Source of the DNA: Pseudomonas sp. SJZ079
GTDB taxonomy: Bacteria > Pseudomonadota > Gammaproteobacteria > Pseudomonadales > Pseudomonadaceae
Direction of reading: 5' to 3'
Length of the DNA: 64,000 nt
NCBI RefSeq assembly: GCF_007993865.1
Contig: NZ_VIUH01000021.1
Coordinates: 25,731 to 89,730 of the forward strand
In this document: one piece after another, positions 28,318 to 37,681 of the stretch
How the letters are laid out: every line of letters starts with the position of its first letter
Numbering within the stretch: the first letter of the stretch is position 1
The notes under the pieces: generated by a model
Databases searched by the model: none
What the model saw: only the letters and a program-made list of their open reading frames with translations
What the model was told of the DNA's origin: nothing
Position numbers and translations under genes: made by a program

Positions 28318-29421
28318 CTAGAGCCGCACGCTGGCGAAGGTCGACTCGCCCTGGGCGCGGTTCAAGGCATCCTTGGCCGTTGACGAGGCTGGCTGCAGCA
28401 GCTCGTCCGGCATCGGCACCAGCGCCACTACGTTGCTCAGGCTTTGCCCTGCACGCTCATCGCGCGGCGGGATGCCGAAGTATTCGCGGTAGCACTTGGA
28501 GAAGTGCGGTGTGGAGACGAAGCCACAGACCGAAGCCAATTCGATGATCGACATCGAGGTCTGCTTGAGCAACTGGCGCGCACGGATCAAGCGCAGCTTG
28601 AGGTAATAGCGCGACGGCGAACAGTGCAGGTACTTCTGGAACAGGCGCTCGAGCTGACGCCGCGACACGTCGACATAGCAGGCCAGCTCGTCGAGGTCGA
28701 TCGGCTCCTCCAGGTTGGCCTCCATCAGCGCGACGATTTCCTGCAACTTCGGCTGGTTGGTGCCGAGCATGTGCTTGAGCGGCACGCGCTGGTGATCCTG
28801 CTCGTTACGGATGCGCTCGTAGATGAACATCTCCGAGATCGCCGCTGCCAGTTCGCGGCCATGCTCGCGGCCGATCAGGTGCAGCATCATGTCCAGCGGT
28901 GCGGTGCCGCCCGAGGCGGTGCTGCGGTTACGGTCGATGGAGAACAGGCGCGGGGTGATGGCCGCACGCGGGAAGGCTTCCTGCATCGAGGCCAGACACT
29001 CCCAGTGCACGCTGCAGTCGTAGCCATCGAGCAGTCCAGCCTTGGCCAGCGCCCAGCTGCCGGTGCACACCGCACCGAGCTGACGACCTTGGCGGCCCTG
29101 AACCTGCAACCAGTGCAGGTGCTCACGGGTGACGCTGTGCTGGATGTCGACGCCACCGCAGACGATCACCGCGTCGAGTACCGGCGCATTGTGCAGACCG
29201 GCGTCCGGGGTGATCTGCAGACCGTCGCTGGCTTTCACCGGCTGGCCAGTCTGGGTCAGGGTGTGCCAGCGATACAGTTCCTTGCCGGAGAGCTGATTGG
29301 CCATGCGCAGGGGCTCGACCGCCGCCGCGAGGGAAATCAGGGTGAAGTTGTCCAGCAGCAGAAAGCCAATGGACCGGGGAGCAGGAATCGGGGGCTGTGC
29401 CCCTTGGGTGGACTGCGACAT
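28318..29421 (-). CDS. gbdR: AraC-family activator GbdR
   Basis: GbdR activates betaine and dimethylglycine catabolism (gbcA, gbcB, dgc genes and transport) on sensing these compounds. The 367-residue product from MSQSTQG (29421) equals the known length. An N-terminal DJ-1/PfpI-like domain (SIGFLLLDNFTLISLAAAVEPL, then AVCTGSWALAKAGLLDG) senses the ligand. A C-terminal AraC helix-turn-helix pair follows (LDELACYVDVSRRQLERLF, then IIELASVCGFVSTPHFSKCYREYFG). GAGGG is upstream. A BetI-type operator candidate lies 118-140 bp upstream. Confidence 0.96.
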   Translation of the reverse strand: MSQSTQGAQPPIPAPRSIGFLLLDNFTLISLAAAVEPLRMANQLSGKELYRWHTLTQTGQPVKASDGLQITPDAGLHNAPVLDAVIVCGGVDIQHSVTREHLHWLQVQGRQGRQLGAVCTGSWALAKAGLLDGYDCSVHWECLASMQEAFPRAAITPRLFSIDRNRSTASGGTAPLDMMLHLIGREHGRELAAAISEMFIYERIRNEQDHQRVPLKHMLGTNQPKLQEIVALMEANLEEPIDLDELACYVDVSRRQLERLFQKYLHCSPSRYYLKLRLIRARQLLKQTSMSIIELASVCGFVSTPHFSKCYREYFGIPPRDERAGQSLSNVVALVPMPDELLQPASSTAKDALNRAQGESTFASVRL

Positions 29422-29538
29422 CAGTGAAACCCTCACGCTAAGCACGGTGTGAGCCTTCTTGGTGAGGCTCTGGTCTTACGGTTCTGGTACGCGACTGACC
29501 CAGATGAACACTGATCACAAGGCAAAGGTCATGCCTAA

Positions 29539-29561
29539 ATTACTTGAGCGTTCAATTAAAA
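29539..29561. promoter_or_regulatory. BetI-like operator candidate upstream of gbdR
   Basis: The core TTGAGCGTTCAA followed by TTAAAAA matches the 23-mer before betB (38456-38478) at 19 of 23 positions. It sits in the AT-rich patch upstream of the gbdR start on the minus strand. BetI binding here is inferred only from similarity. Confidence 0.5.
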
Positions 29562-29632
29562 ATATAGGCCGTCATCCAAGCCATGCACCACAAGGCTTCG
29601 CGAGCGCGACAGAAGTGTTCTGTTTGCGCCAT

Positions 29633-29658
29633 CAAGGCCCTGTTATGCCTGGGCCTTG
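29633..29658 (-). terminator. Hairpin downstream of the serine dehydratase gene
   Basis: CAAGGCCC and GGGCCTTG form an 8-bp stem with a 10-nt loop, about 160 bp past the sda stop on the minus strand. There is no T-run, so it may act through Rho or as an mRNA end. Confidence 0.4.
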
Positions 29659-29818
29659 AGCATTTCGGTAGCACTGGCTATCAGCCTGACTGTCACCGCG
29701 CCACAAGTTGAATGCCAGCGGTAACAGACGAACGGCGGCCAGAATGACCAGCAAGTCACAAAACTGGCCACTCGCACCTGAATACGCACCAAAGCCGCGC
29801 ATCAGGGGCGAAGATGAA

Positions 29819-31198
29819 TCAGCACTCGATGGCGCTGACCGCCAGGCCACCGCGCGAGGTTTCCTTGTACTTGTCGTGCATATCGGCACCGGTATCGCGC
29901 ATGGTGCGGATTACCCGGTCCAGCGAGATGAAATGCTCGCCGTCGCCACGCAAGGCCAACTGCGCGGCGTTGATCGCCTTCACCGCGGCGATCGCATTGC
30001 GCTCGATGCACGGCACCTGCACCAGGCCACCCACCGGATCGCAGGTCAGCCCGAGATTGTGCTCCAGGCCGATCTCGGCGGCGTTCTCCAGCTGCTCGGG
30101 GGTGGCCCCGAGAATCTCCGCCAGCCCGGCGGCAGCCATGGCGCAGGCCGAACCGACCTCGCCCTGACAGCCCACTTCGGCGCCGGAGATAGAGGCGTTT
30201 TTCTTGCAGAGGATGCCGACGGCCGCCGCCGCCAGCAGGTAATCGACCACATTCGCCTCGGTCACCGCCGGGCTGAAACGCACGTAGTAGTGCAGCACCG
30301 CAGGAATGATGCCGGCCGCGCCGTTGGTCGGTGCGGTGACCATGCGCCCACCGGCGGCGTTTTCTTCGTTGACCGCCAGGGCGAACAGGTTGACCCATTC
30401 CATACCGCTGAGGGTCGAACCGATCACGTTGGGCTTGCTCATTTCCTGCAGGCTGCGATGCAGCTTGGCGGCGCGACGCTTGACGTTGAGCCCGCCGGGG
30501 AGGATGCCTTCATGCTTGAGGCCCTGCTCGACACAGTCGCGCATGGCCTGCCACAGGCGCATCAGACCACTGCGGATTTCCGCCTCGCTGCGCCAGGCCT
30601 TTTCGTTGGCCATCATCAGTTCGGAAACGCGCAGTCCATGCTCCTTGCATAGGCGCAGCAATTCCTCGGCGCTGGAAAAATCGTAAGGCAGCTGGGTGTG
30701 ATCCTGATCCAGCTGGCCGGTCGCCGCCTGCTCGGCGTCGACCACGAAACCGCCGCCCACCGAGTAATAGGTGTCGGCATGCAACTCGGCGCCGTCGGCC
30801 GCGTAGGCCGTCAGGGTCATGGCATTCGGGTGATAGGGCAGATTTTCCTCGAGCAGCAACATGTCGCGCTGCCAGTCGAAGGCAATCGGCAAACGGCCAT
30901 CCAGCTGCAGGGTGCCAGTGCTGCGCAATGTTTCGATGCGCGGCGCGATGCTCGCCGGGTCGATCTGATCCGGCCAGTCGCCCATCAGGCCCATGATCAC
31001 CGCGGTGTCACTGCCGTGACCGATGCCGGTGGCCGACAACGAACCGTACAGGCGCACTTCCACCCGCTGCACGCGCTCGAGCAAACGACGCTCGCGCAGG
31101 GCGCCGGTGAACAGCGCGGCGGCACGCATGGGGCCCACGGTGTGCGAGCTGGAAGGCCCGATACCGATCTTGAACAGGTCGAACACACTGATAGCCAT
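29819..31198 (-). CDS. sdaB: L-serine dehydratase (L-serine ammonia-lyase), iron-sulfur type
   Basis: Converts L-serine to pyruvate and ammonia. It is a single-chain enzyme of 459 residues, starting MAISVFDLFKIGIGPSSSHT (the SSSHT motif of the beta-type domain). Cysteines likely to hold the 4Fe-4S cluster are in LCKKNAS, GCQGEVGSAC and CDPVGG...PCIERN. Betaine breakdown yields glycine and then serine, so its place beside gbdR makes sense. In P. aeruginosa the equivalent gene is adjacent to gbdR. The 373-bp gap to gbdR holds the operator candidate and an AT-rich patch, and no other gene. Confidence 0.95.
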   Translation of the reverse strand: MAISVFDLFKIGIGPSSSHTVGPMRAAALFTGALRERRLLERVQRVEVRLYGSLSATGIGHGSDTAVIMGLMGDWPDQIDPASIAPRIETLRSTGTLQLDGRLPIAFDWQRDMLLLEENLPYHPNAMTLTAYAADGAELHADTYYSVGGGFVVDAEQAATGQLDQDHTQLPYDFSSAEELLRLCKEHGLRVSELMMANEKAWRSEAEIRSGLMRLWQAMRDCVEQGLKHEGILPGGLNVKRRAAKLHRSLQEMSKPNVIGSTLSGMEWVNLFALAVNEENAAGGRMVTAPTNGAAGIIPAVLHYYVRFSPAVTEANVVDYLLAAAAVGILCKKNASISGAEVGCQGEVGSACAMAAAGLAEILGATPEQLENAAEIGLEHNLGLTCDPVGGLVQVPCIERNAIAAVKAINAAQLALRGDGEHFISLDRVIRTMRDTGADMHDKYKETSRGGLAVSAIEC

Positions 31199-31627
31199 GC
31201 CGGCCTCCGCAGGTGAGTAATTGTTATGTCGCCATCATCGGGTTTTCCCCGAAGCAGCTACGTCCCACTCCGACTCGTTCGTATCCAAATCCGTCATCAG
31301 TCGACGCCAGGCAGCTGCCAGCCGGCCATGCCCCAGACCTGGATTGACGCCGGGCGGCGCGGCATCTGGCTGTGCACAGCGGGTGCAGCGCAGGCCTGGG
31401 CCGCGCGCGCAGCCCGCGCTCGGCCTCGCAGTTTTCGCCAACTGCCGACACCAAATGCGACACCAGCGTTCTGTCAGCGACCCGACGAGTGGCAGCACCC
31501 CGGCTCTGGCGCCATGATCCAGACGCCCGCGCGCTGGCCAACAGCTGTTTCGCCTTGCCTCGCCTCGCGGCCAACGCCCCGGCCCAGTGCGGCCGGGAAA
31601 CCTTCCCCTTTGCTGGAAGCGCCTCCC
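31199..31627. other. Divergent region between sdaB and the first binding-protein gene
   Basis: About 430 bp containing both promoters. The frame of the following gene is open through it, but the signal peptide at 31628 sets the true start. No repeat or operator was recognised. Confidence 0.5.
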
Positions 31628-32572
31628 ATGAAGCTGCATAAGAATAAGAACTGGCTGCTGGCGGCAGCCTTGAGCACCCCGCTGCTGAGCCAAGCCGCTG
31701 ACCCCGCCAGCTGCGATGTCGTGCGCTTGGCCGACGTCGGCTGGACCGACCTGGTCGTCACCAACGCCGTCACCCGCGTGGTCCTCAGCGACCTGGGCTA
31801 CCGCACCAAGACCATGCAACTGTCGGTGCCCGAGACCTATCAGGCCCTGCGCGACAGCAACGTCGACGTCTTCCTCGACACCTGGATGCCCAGCTCGGAA
31901 GAAGGCATCCGCCCCTATCTGGACGACGGTTCGCTGGAGTTGTTGGCAGTCAATCTGGAGGGGGCCAAGTACACCCTGGCGGTGAACCAGGCAGCCTACG
32001 ATGGAGGCCTGAAGGACTTCACCGACATCGCCAAATTCAGCAAGCAGCTGGACGGCAAGATCTACGGCATCGAGCCGGGCAACAGCGGCAACAAGTCGAT
32101 CCAACAGATGATCGACAAGAACGCCTTCGGCCTGGGGACGTTCAAGCTGGCCGAGTCCAGCGAAGCCAACATGATCCTGCACGTCAAACGCGCCGAACAC
32201 ATCAACAAATGGGCGGTATTTCTCGGCTGGGAACCGCACCCGATGAACAACCAGCTGCAGATGCATTACCTGAGTGGCGGCGACGATTATTTTGGTCCTA
32301 ACCTGGGCGGCGCCACCGTCTACACCGCCGTACGCAAGGGCTATAGCCAGGCGTGTCCGAACGTCGGACGACTGTTGCAGAACCTGCGCTTCAGCTTGCA
32401 GATGGAAAACGATTTGATGGAGGCGGTGCTCAATCAGAACACCAACCCGCGCCGCGAAGCCAAGGCCTGGCTGAAGGCCAATCCGCAGGTACGCGCGCAA
32501 TGGCTGCAGGGCGTCACTCGGCGCGACGGCAGCGTGGCGGATATGCCGTCCAGTGACAGCAAAAAGCCATAA
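31628..32572 (+). CDS. Choline/quaternary-amine ABC transporter binding protein, first copy
   Basis: A periplasmic OpuAC-type protein of 314 residues. It begins MKLHKNKNWLLAAALSTPLLSQAADPASC, a signal peptide with cleavage after SQA. It is about half identical to the product of 35355-36299: both share LEGAKYTLAV, DGKIYGIEPGN, LGW.PHPMN and YLSGGDD. The residues DVFLDTWMPSS and GWEPHPM belong to the ligand pocket of ChoX-like proteins. No permease or ATPase follows directly, so it probably feeds CbcV/CbcW 670 bp downstream. Choline, betaine or carnitine are possible ligands. The ribosome site is weak. Confidence 0.88.
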   Translation: MKLHKNKNWLLAAALSTPLLSQAADPASCDVVRLADVGWTDLVVTNAVTRVVLSDLGYRTKTMQLSVPETYQALRDSNVDVFLDTWMPSSEEGIRPYLDDGSLELLAVNLEGAKYTLAVNQAAYDGGLKDFTDIAKFSKQLDGKIYGIEPGNSGNKSIQQMIDKNAFGLGTFKLAESSEANMILHVKRAEHINKWAVFLGWEPHPMNNQLQMHYLSGGDDYFGPNLGGATVYTAVRKGYSQACPNVGRLLQNLRFSLQMENDLMEAVLNQNTNPRREAKAWLKANPQVRAQWLQGVTRRDGSVADMPSSDSKKP

Positions 32573-33238
32573 TTTACATTTTTTTTCGATTTCGCCTCAG
32601 CCCCCTGAGCATGGTGACTGCACCCGTTCCGCAAGCTGAAAAGCAGGCCCTGTGCGGCCTGCAGCTCCGGCGTGGAGCCTATAAACTGTGGTAAGGTTTT
32701 TTAGCTAGTCGCCATGTCGCCGCGCAACACGTCAACGTCGCAAAGCGACAATCGCGGCAACTCGAAGGCTATATCGTTGAGACAGCCGATTTCGTCGCTG
32801 TCGACTCCAAGCGGGGCCGACAGACCAGAGTTCCCACACTCCGGACCGAAGAATACATAGCGCTGGCCAGCTCAATCGGGCGCCAGCCCAACAAGAAATT
32901 TCGGATGTACGCGCATCTCAGGGTGAGGTGCGAATTACCAAAGGATTGGCCTTCGTAACTCTGCCAGAGGGTTTGGAAAGCAGTTTGCAATACGGCAAAA
33001 CACAGTCCACTCAAGCGCATGCTCAAGCCGCGCCCATGATCGCTACGATCCATGGCGCGCTACTGGGTCCGCCCCCGAGTGCACTGCCGTGCGCCGCGAT
33101 GCAGAACGTTCTCCAAACCTTGGAACCAAGCCCACACTCACACAGGCAAGAACAGTCGACATCACCTGAAGCACGCTCTCGGGCGCACGACAGGTTCCGT
33201 GTAACTGATCTGGATGTCTACTGAAGGGGAACCATCCC
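32573..33238. other. Long leader before cbcV
   Basis: About 670 bp with no supported gene. An AT-rich patch (32690-32705, GTAAGGTTTTTTAGCT) and small inverted pairs such as CGTCGCAAAGCGACAATCGCGG may be promoter or leader features. AAGGGGAACC occurs just before the cbcV ATG. A GbdR-responsive promoter would be expected, but no operator is assigned. Confidence 0.45.
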
Positions 33239-34435
33239 ATGCAATCTGGAAAAATCGTGGTCAAGAACCTGTTCAAGGTTTTTGGCGACAAACCGCAAGA
33301 CGCCATCGATAAGGTCAAGCAAGGCTGGGGCAAGGACAAGATCCTCGCCGAGAGCGGCGCGGTGATCGGCGTCAGCGATGTGTCGTTCAGCGTCGAAGAG
33401 GGCGAAATCTTCGTCCTCATGGGGCTTTCCGGCTCCGGTAAATCCACCCTGATTCGCCTGATCAACCGGCTGATCGAGCCCTCCGGCGGCGATGTGTTCA
33501 TCGACGGGCAGAACGTCGCCAAGATGCCCAGCGCGGATCTCATCGACCTGCGCCGCCGCGACATGAGCATGGTCTTCCAGTCCTTCGCCCTGATGCCTTC
33601 GCGCACCGTACTGGACAACACCGCCTTCGGCCTAGAAGTGGCCGGAGTCAGTCGCAAGGAGCGCGAGAAGCGCGCCATGGAAGTGCTCAAGCAGGTCGGC
33701 CTGGACACCTTCGCGCAGATGCACCCACATGAACTCTCCGGCGGCATGCAGCAGCGTGTTGGCCTGGCTCGCGCCCTGGCCGTCGATCCCTCGATGATGA
33801 TCATGGACGAGGCGTTTTCCGCCCTCGACCCGCTCAAGCGTCGCGAAATGCAGGACTTGCTGCTCGACCTGCAGAAGAAGCACCGCCGCACCATCATCTT
33901 CGTCTCCCACGACATCGAAGAGGCCATGCGTATCGGCAACCGCATCGCCATCATGGAAGGTGGCAAGCTGGTCCAGGTCGGCACCGCGCAGGAGCTGGTC
34001 GACAACCCGGCCAACGATTACGTGCGCAACTTCTTCGACACCGTCGACACCAACCGCTACCTCACCGCCGGCCAACTCAAGGCCAACAGCGTGCCGCTGT
34101 TCGTGCACAACGGTAAGGCGCCAGACGCGCAAACGGTGTCGCAGGCACTGCAGGCGCAGGACAAGCATTACGCCTTCATCGTCGACCAACACAACCGTTT
34201 CTATGGCTCCATCAGCCTGGAGAAGATCGCGCTGCTGGTCGAAGGTGGTCAGACCTGCGGGCTCGACCTAGACGTGTTGAAACAGATCAACCCGGTGCCG
34301 GAAGACATGCCGCTGGATCAGGTCATCGAACGCCTGGTGGACAACGAAGGGCCGATCCCGGTCGTCGATGGCAACGGCCATTACTGCGGCGCCATCAGCA
34401 AGGGTCGCCTGCTGACCCGCATGCAGGGAGAATGA
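33239..34435 (+). CDS. cbcV: Choline/betaine ABC transporter ATP-binding protein CbcV
   Basis: The ATPase that powers uptake of choline and related quaternary amines. 398 residues: Walker A GLSGSGKST (near residue 62), Q-loop VFQSFALMP, signature LSGGMQQRVGLARA and Walker B MIMDEAFSALD, then His in FVSHDIEEA. Two C-terminal CBS-like repeats follow (KHYAFIVDQHNRFYGS; EGPIPVVDGNGHYCG), as in ProV/OpuAA-type transporters, where they sense ionic strength. Its stop is 1 bp from the cbcW ATG. Confidence 0.95.
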   Translation: MQSGKIVVKNLFKVFGDKPQDAIDKVKQGWGKDKILAESGAVIGVSDVSFSVEEGEIFVLMGLSGSGKSTLIRLINRLIEPSGGDVFIDGQNVAKMPSADLIDLRRRDMSMVFQSFALMPSRTVLDNTAFGLEVAGVSRKEREKRAMEVLKQVGLDTFAQMHPHELSGGMQQRVGLARALAVDPSMMIMDEAFSALDPLKRREMQDLLLDLQKKHRRTIIFVSHDIEEAMRIGNRIAIMEGGKLVQVGTAQELVDNPANDYVRNFFDTVDTNRYLTAGQLKANSVPLFVHNGKAPDAQTVSQALQAQDKHYAFIVDQHNRFYGSISLEKIALLVEGGQTCGLDLDVLKQINPVPEDMPLDQVIERLVDNEGPIPVVDGNGHYCGAISKGRLLTRMQGE

Positions 34436-34436
34436 C

Positions 34437-35318
34437 ATGAGCGACAAGAAACTCGACCTGGGCAGCTGGGTCAACGACGGTGTCCAGTACCTGCTGGATA
34501 ACTACAGCAACGGCTTCGACAACGTCGGCAGCCTTGTCAGCGGTTTTTCCGAAGCCATCGAAGCCATCCTGATGCTGCCGCCGGCCTGGCTGCTGATCGC
34601 CATCTTCGTCGGCCTCGGCCTCTGGCGGATCGGCGCCCGGTTTGCCGCCTTCACCGCCGTGTCCTTCATCCTGATCGTGCTCACCGACTTCTGGGAACAG
34701 ACGGTGGTCACCCTCGGGCTGACCTTCTCCGCAACGCTGATCAGCCTCTTGCTGGGTATCCCGCTGGGCATCTGGGCCGCCAAGAGCGAGCGCGTGGCGA
34801 CCATCACCCGCCCGATTCTCGACTTCATGCAGACCATGCCGGCATTCGTCTACCTGATTCCGGCCGCCATGCTGTTCGGTCTCGGCCGGGTGCCGGGGAT
34901 CATCGCCACGGTGATTTTCGCCATGCCGCCAGCGGTGCGCCTGACCAGCCTGGGTATTCGTCAGGTCAACAAGGAAATCGTCGAGGCCGGCCAGTCCTTC
35001 GGCTGCAGCAAGACCCAGCTGCTGTTCAAGGTGCAGCTGCCCAGCGCCATGCCGTCAATCATGGCCGGGGTCAACCAGACCATCATGATGGCCCTGTCGA
35101 TGGTGATCATCGCCTCGATGGTCGGTGCCGGCGGCCTGGGCAACGATGTTCTCGCCAGTATTCAGCGTCTGGATATCGGTCTAGGCTTCGAGAGCGGCAT
35201 GGCAGTGGTACTGCTGGCGATCATCCTCGACCGCATTACCGAAAGCTTCGGCACCAAGCAAAGCGAGAAGCGCAATACCTTATTCAGCTGGGTCAGCGCG
35301 AAACTGCAACGCCAGTAA
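34437..35318 (+). CDS. cbcW: Choline/betaine ABC transporter permease CbcW
   Basis: A 293-residue inner-membrane permease. A soluble N-terminal ~40 residues is followed by hydrophobic segments (AWLLIAIFVGLGLW, FTAVSFILIVL, LISLLLGIPLGIWAA, FVYLIPAAMLFGLG, IIATVIFAMPPAV, MMALSMVIIASMVGAGGLG). The EAA loop reads EIVEAGQSFGCSKTQLLFKVQLPSAMPSIMAG, which contacts the ATPase. It is the ProW/OpuAB type. It overlaps the CbcV unit closely and is followed by cbcX after 36 bp. Confidence 0.95.
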   Translation: MSDKKLDLGSWVNDGVQYLLDNYSNGFDNVGSLVSGFSEAIEAILMLPPAWLLIAIFVGLGLWRIGARFAAFTAVSFILIVLTDFWEQTVVTLGLTFSATLISLLLGIPLGIWAAKSERVATITRPILDFMQTMPAFVYLIPAAMLFGLGRVPGIIATVIFAMPPAVRLTSLGIRQVNKEIVEAGQSFGCSKTQLLFKVQLPSAMPSIMAGVNQTIMMALSMVIIASMVGAGGLGNDVLASIQRLDIGLGFESGMAVVLLAIILDRITESFGTKQSEKRNTLFSWVSAKLQRQ

Positions 35319-35354
35319 GAAATTCACCTTATCCATTCACACAGGGAGTCATTA

Positions 35355-36299
35355 ATGAGCAAGTTGAAAACCATTGCTGGAGTTAGTCTGCTGTCCTGCA
35401 CGCTGCTGCAAAGCGCCTGGGCACAAGAGCCGGAAAGCTGCCAGCAAGTGCGTTTCGCCGAGATCGGCTGGGCCGACATCGCCGCCACCACCGGCGTCGC
35501 CATGACCCTGACCGAGGGCCTGGGCTATAAGCCGCGCAAGATCATGGCCTCGGTGCCGATTGCCTTCACCGGCGTGCAGAAAAGCCAGATCGATGTGTTC
35601 CTCGGCTACTGGGCCCCCTCGATGGACGCGGTGATCGAGCCGTTCAGCAAGGATGGCGGGGTCAAGGTGCTGCCGAAGGCCAACCTGGAAGGCGCCAAGT
35701 ACACCCTGGCGGTACCGACCTATGCAGCCGAAGCGGGCCTGAAGAGCTTTCAGGACATCGCCAAGTTCAAGAAAGAACTCGACGGCAAGATCTACGGCAT
35801 CGAGCCGGGTAACGACGGCAACCTGCTGATCGAAAAAATGATCAAGAATGACCAGTTCGGCATGGGCAAATTCCGCATGGTCGAATCCAGCGAAGCCGGC
35901 ATGCTGGTTCAGGTACAGCGCGCGGTGAGAAAGCAGAAGCCGGTGGTGTTCCTCGGCTGGGCACCGCACCCGATGAATACCCAGTTCGACATCACCTACC
36001 TGTCCGGCGGCGATGACGTGTTCGGCCCGGATTACGGCGCCGCCAAGGTCTACACCGTGGTACCACCGGATTACGAAGCACGCTGCCCCAACGTCGGCAA
36101 GCTGCTGAACAATCTGCAGTTCAGCGTCGAGATCGAAAGCCAGCTGATGGAAAAAGTGCTGGAGAAAGAAGACCCGGCTGAGGTGGCGAAGAATTGGATC
36201 AAGGCCAACCCTGAGTCCCTCGACAAGTGGCTGGCTGGCGTCACCACCTACGACGGCCAGGATGGCGCTGCCGCCGTCAAGAAATACGTAGGCCTGTAA
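35355..36299 (+). CDS. cbcX: Choline/betaine ABC transporter binding protein CbcX
   Basis: A periplasmic binding protein of 314 residues, with signal peptide MSKLKTIAGVSLLSCTLLQSAWA (cleavage after AWA). OpuAC fold: EIGWADIAATTG at the start, FLGYWAPSMD and LGWAPHPMN for the aromatic ligand box, YLSGGDDVFG. It follows cbcW, with CACAGGGAG before the ATG, so it is in the cbcVW operon. In P. aeruginosa the order is X-W-V; here it is V-W-X. It delivers choline or betaine to CbcW. The symbol is assigned by position and family. Confidence 0.92.
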   Translation: MSKLKTIAGVSLLSCTLLQSAWAQEPESCQQVRFAEIGWADIAATTGVAMTLTEGLGYKPRKIMASVPIAFTGVQKSQIDVFLGYWAPSMDAVIEPFSKDGGVKVLPKANLEGAKYTLAVPTYAAEAGLKSFQDIAKFKKELDGKIYGIEPGNDGNLLIEKMIKNDQFGMGKFRMVESSEAGMLVQVQRAVRKQKPVVFLGWAPHPMNTQFDITYLSGGDDVFGPDYGAAKVYTVVPPDYEARCPNVGKLLNNLQFSVEIESQLMEKVLEKEDPAEVAKNWIKANPESLDKWLAGVTTYDGQDGAAAVKKYVGL

Positions 36300-36582
36300 A
36301 AGCTCTGGCCCGCCTGGCGTCCGCGCCAGACGGGGCAGGAGAAGCCCCGGCAAGCGCAGTTGCGTCAGCGCAACGACGCTTGCCTGGCTGGCGGGCCACA
36401 GCTGTGTCAGAACCAATCGGGTTCGGCAGTGAACATTCGCCTAGCCAAGGCTTCCCCAGTGGCCCCGGCCATCCAGGGGCGTGTCTCCCTGGCATGGCTT
36501 AACCGGCCACCGCAACACCCGCAATCAGAACGAGCCAGTAACACAGTTGAACTGCCACTCTCACTGATGGAGCAACAACTTA

Positions 36583-37440
36583 ATGCGCAAACTATCTACT
36601 TTCTGTCTGAAGAGCCTTGGCGTTGCCGCCCTGGCGCTGGGTATGTCCACAGCCATGGCTGCGGAAAAACCCACCCTGAAGCTCGGCTACGTCAACGGCT
36701 GGGACGACAGCGTCGCGACCACCAATGTCGCCGGTGAAATACTCAAGAGCAAACTCGGCTACACGGTTGAACTGAAGCCCGTCGAACCCGCCATCATGTG
36801 GCAGGGCGTGGCTCGCGGCGACCTGGATGCGACTCTCACCGCCTGGCTGCCGGTCACCCACGCCGACTACTACGCCAAGATGAAAGACAAGGTGGTGGTA
36901 CTCGGCAGCAACTACGAGGGCGCGAGAATCGGTCTGGTAGTGCCCGACTACGTCGAGGCCAAGAGCATCGAAGACCTGAACAAGTACAGCAAGGACTTCG
37001 ACGGCAAGATCACCGGTATCGATGCCGGCGCCGGCATCATGAGCCGCACCGAAGAAGCCATCGACAAATACAAGCTGGACTACAAGCTGATGCCGAGTTC
37101 CGGCCCAGCCATGGCCATCGCCCTGGCCCGCGCCGAGAAGAAGAAAGAAGCCATCGTAGTGCCCGGCTGGATTCCACACTGGATGTTCGCCAAGTGGAAA
37201 CTGCGCTTCCTCGAAGACCCGCAGAATGTCTATGGTGACGCCGAGCACGTCGACACCGTGGCCAACCCTGCCCTGGAAGCCAAGGCCCCTGAAGCCGCCG
37301 CGTTCCTCAAGAAGTTTTCCTGGGGCCCAGAAGAAATTGGCAGTGTGATGCTGGCCGTTAGCGAAGGCGCCAAGCCGGAGCAAGCCGCTAAAGACTGGAT
37401 CGCTAAGAATCCGGATCGCGTTGCCGAGTGGTTGAAATAA
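36583..37440 (+). CDS. Glycine betaine-type binding protein, third copy
   Basis: A 285-residue periplasmic protein with signal peptide MRKLSTFCLKSLGVAALALG...AMA. The mature part (KPTLKLGYVNGWDDSVATTN) is OpuAC-like but a different branch from the two ChoX-like proteins, with DATLTAWLPVTHADYY and VVPGWIPHWMF as pocket residues. It resembles the betaine-binding BetX/ProX branch. No ATPase or permease of its own is present. A 283-bp gap after cbcX and its own terminator suggest a separate transcript. It probably increases betaine affinity of CbcVW or another transporter. Confidence 0.88.
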   Translation: MRKLSTFCLKSLGVAALALGMSTAMAAEKPTLKLGYVNGWDDSVATTNVAGEILKSKLGYTVELKPVEPAIMWQGVARGDLDATLTAWLPVTHADYYAKMKDKVVVLGSNYEGARIGLVVPDYVEAKSIEDLNKYSKDFDGKITGIDAGAGIMSRTEEAIDKYKLDYKLMPSSGPAMAIALARAEKKKEAIVVPGWIPHWMFAKWKLRFLEDPQNVYGDAEHVDTVANPALEAKAPEAAAFLKKFSWGPEEIGSVMLAVSEGAKPEQAAKDWIAKNPDRVAEWLK

Positions 37441-37459
37441 ACCCATACAGCGCGGTATA

Positions 37460-37491
37460 GATAAAGCGGGCTTCGGCCCGCTTTATCTTTT
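37460..37491 (+). terminator. Intrinsic terminator after the third binding-protein gene
   Basis: GATAAAGCGGGC-TTCG-GCCCGCTTTATC followed by TTTTC. A stable UUCG loop and T-run, 20 bp after the stop. Confidence 0.95.
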
Positions 37492-37606
37492 CTGCCAGAA
37501 ACACCTGTGCAGCCGCTCGCTGGCCCGGCCATTGCGCTCGGCACAGCCAGCGCCAGCGGACCACCGGCATATCCCTGACCGACAAGTCGTCCGCTAAACC
37601 GCCAAC

Positions 37607-37629
37607 CTTGATTGATCGACCAATAAAAA
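37607..37629. promoter_or_regulatory. BetI operator candidate upstream of betI
   Basis: CTTGATTGATCGACCAATAAAAA matches the 23-mer upstream of betB (38456-38478) at 18 of 23 positions. It lies 53 bp before the betI ATG, fitting autoregulation by BetI. Confidence 0.65.
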
Positions 37630-37681
37630 ACCGCCTAGACTGCGCCCATCCCGGGGGACTCCCCTATCGATGGAGAGACCG

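Noticed and set aside
36300..36582. A BetI-like site before the third binding-protein gene
   Set aside because: The only similar text (AGTTGAACTGCC) lacks the CGTTCAATAAAAA half, so it was not counted.
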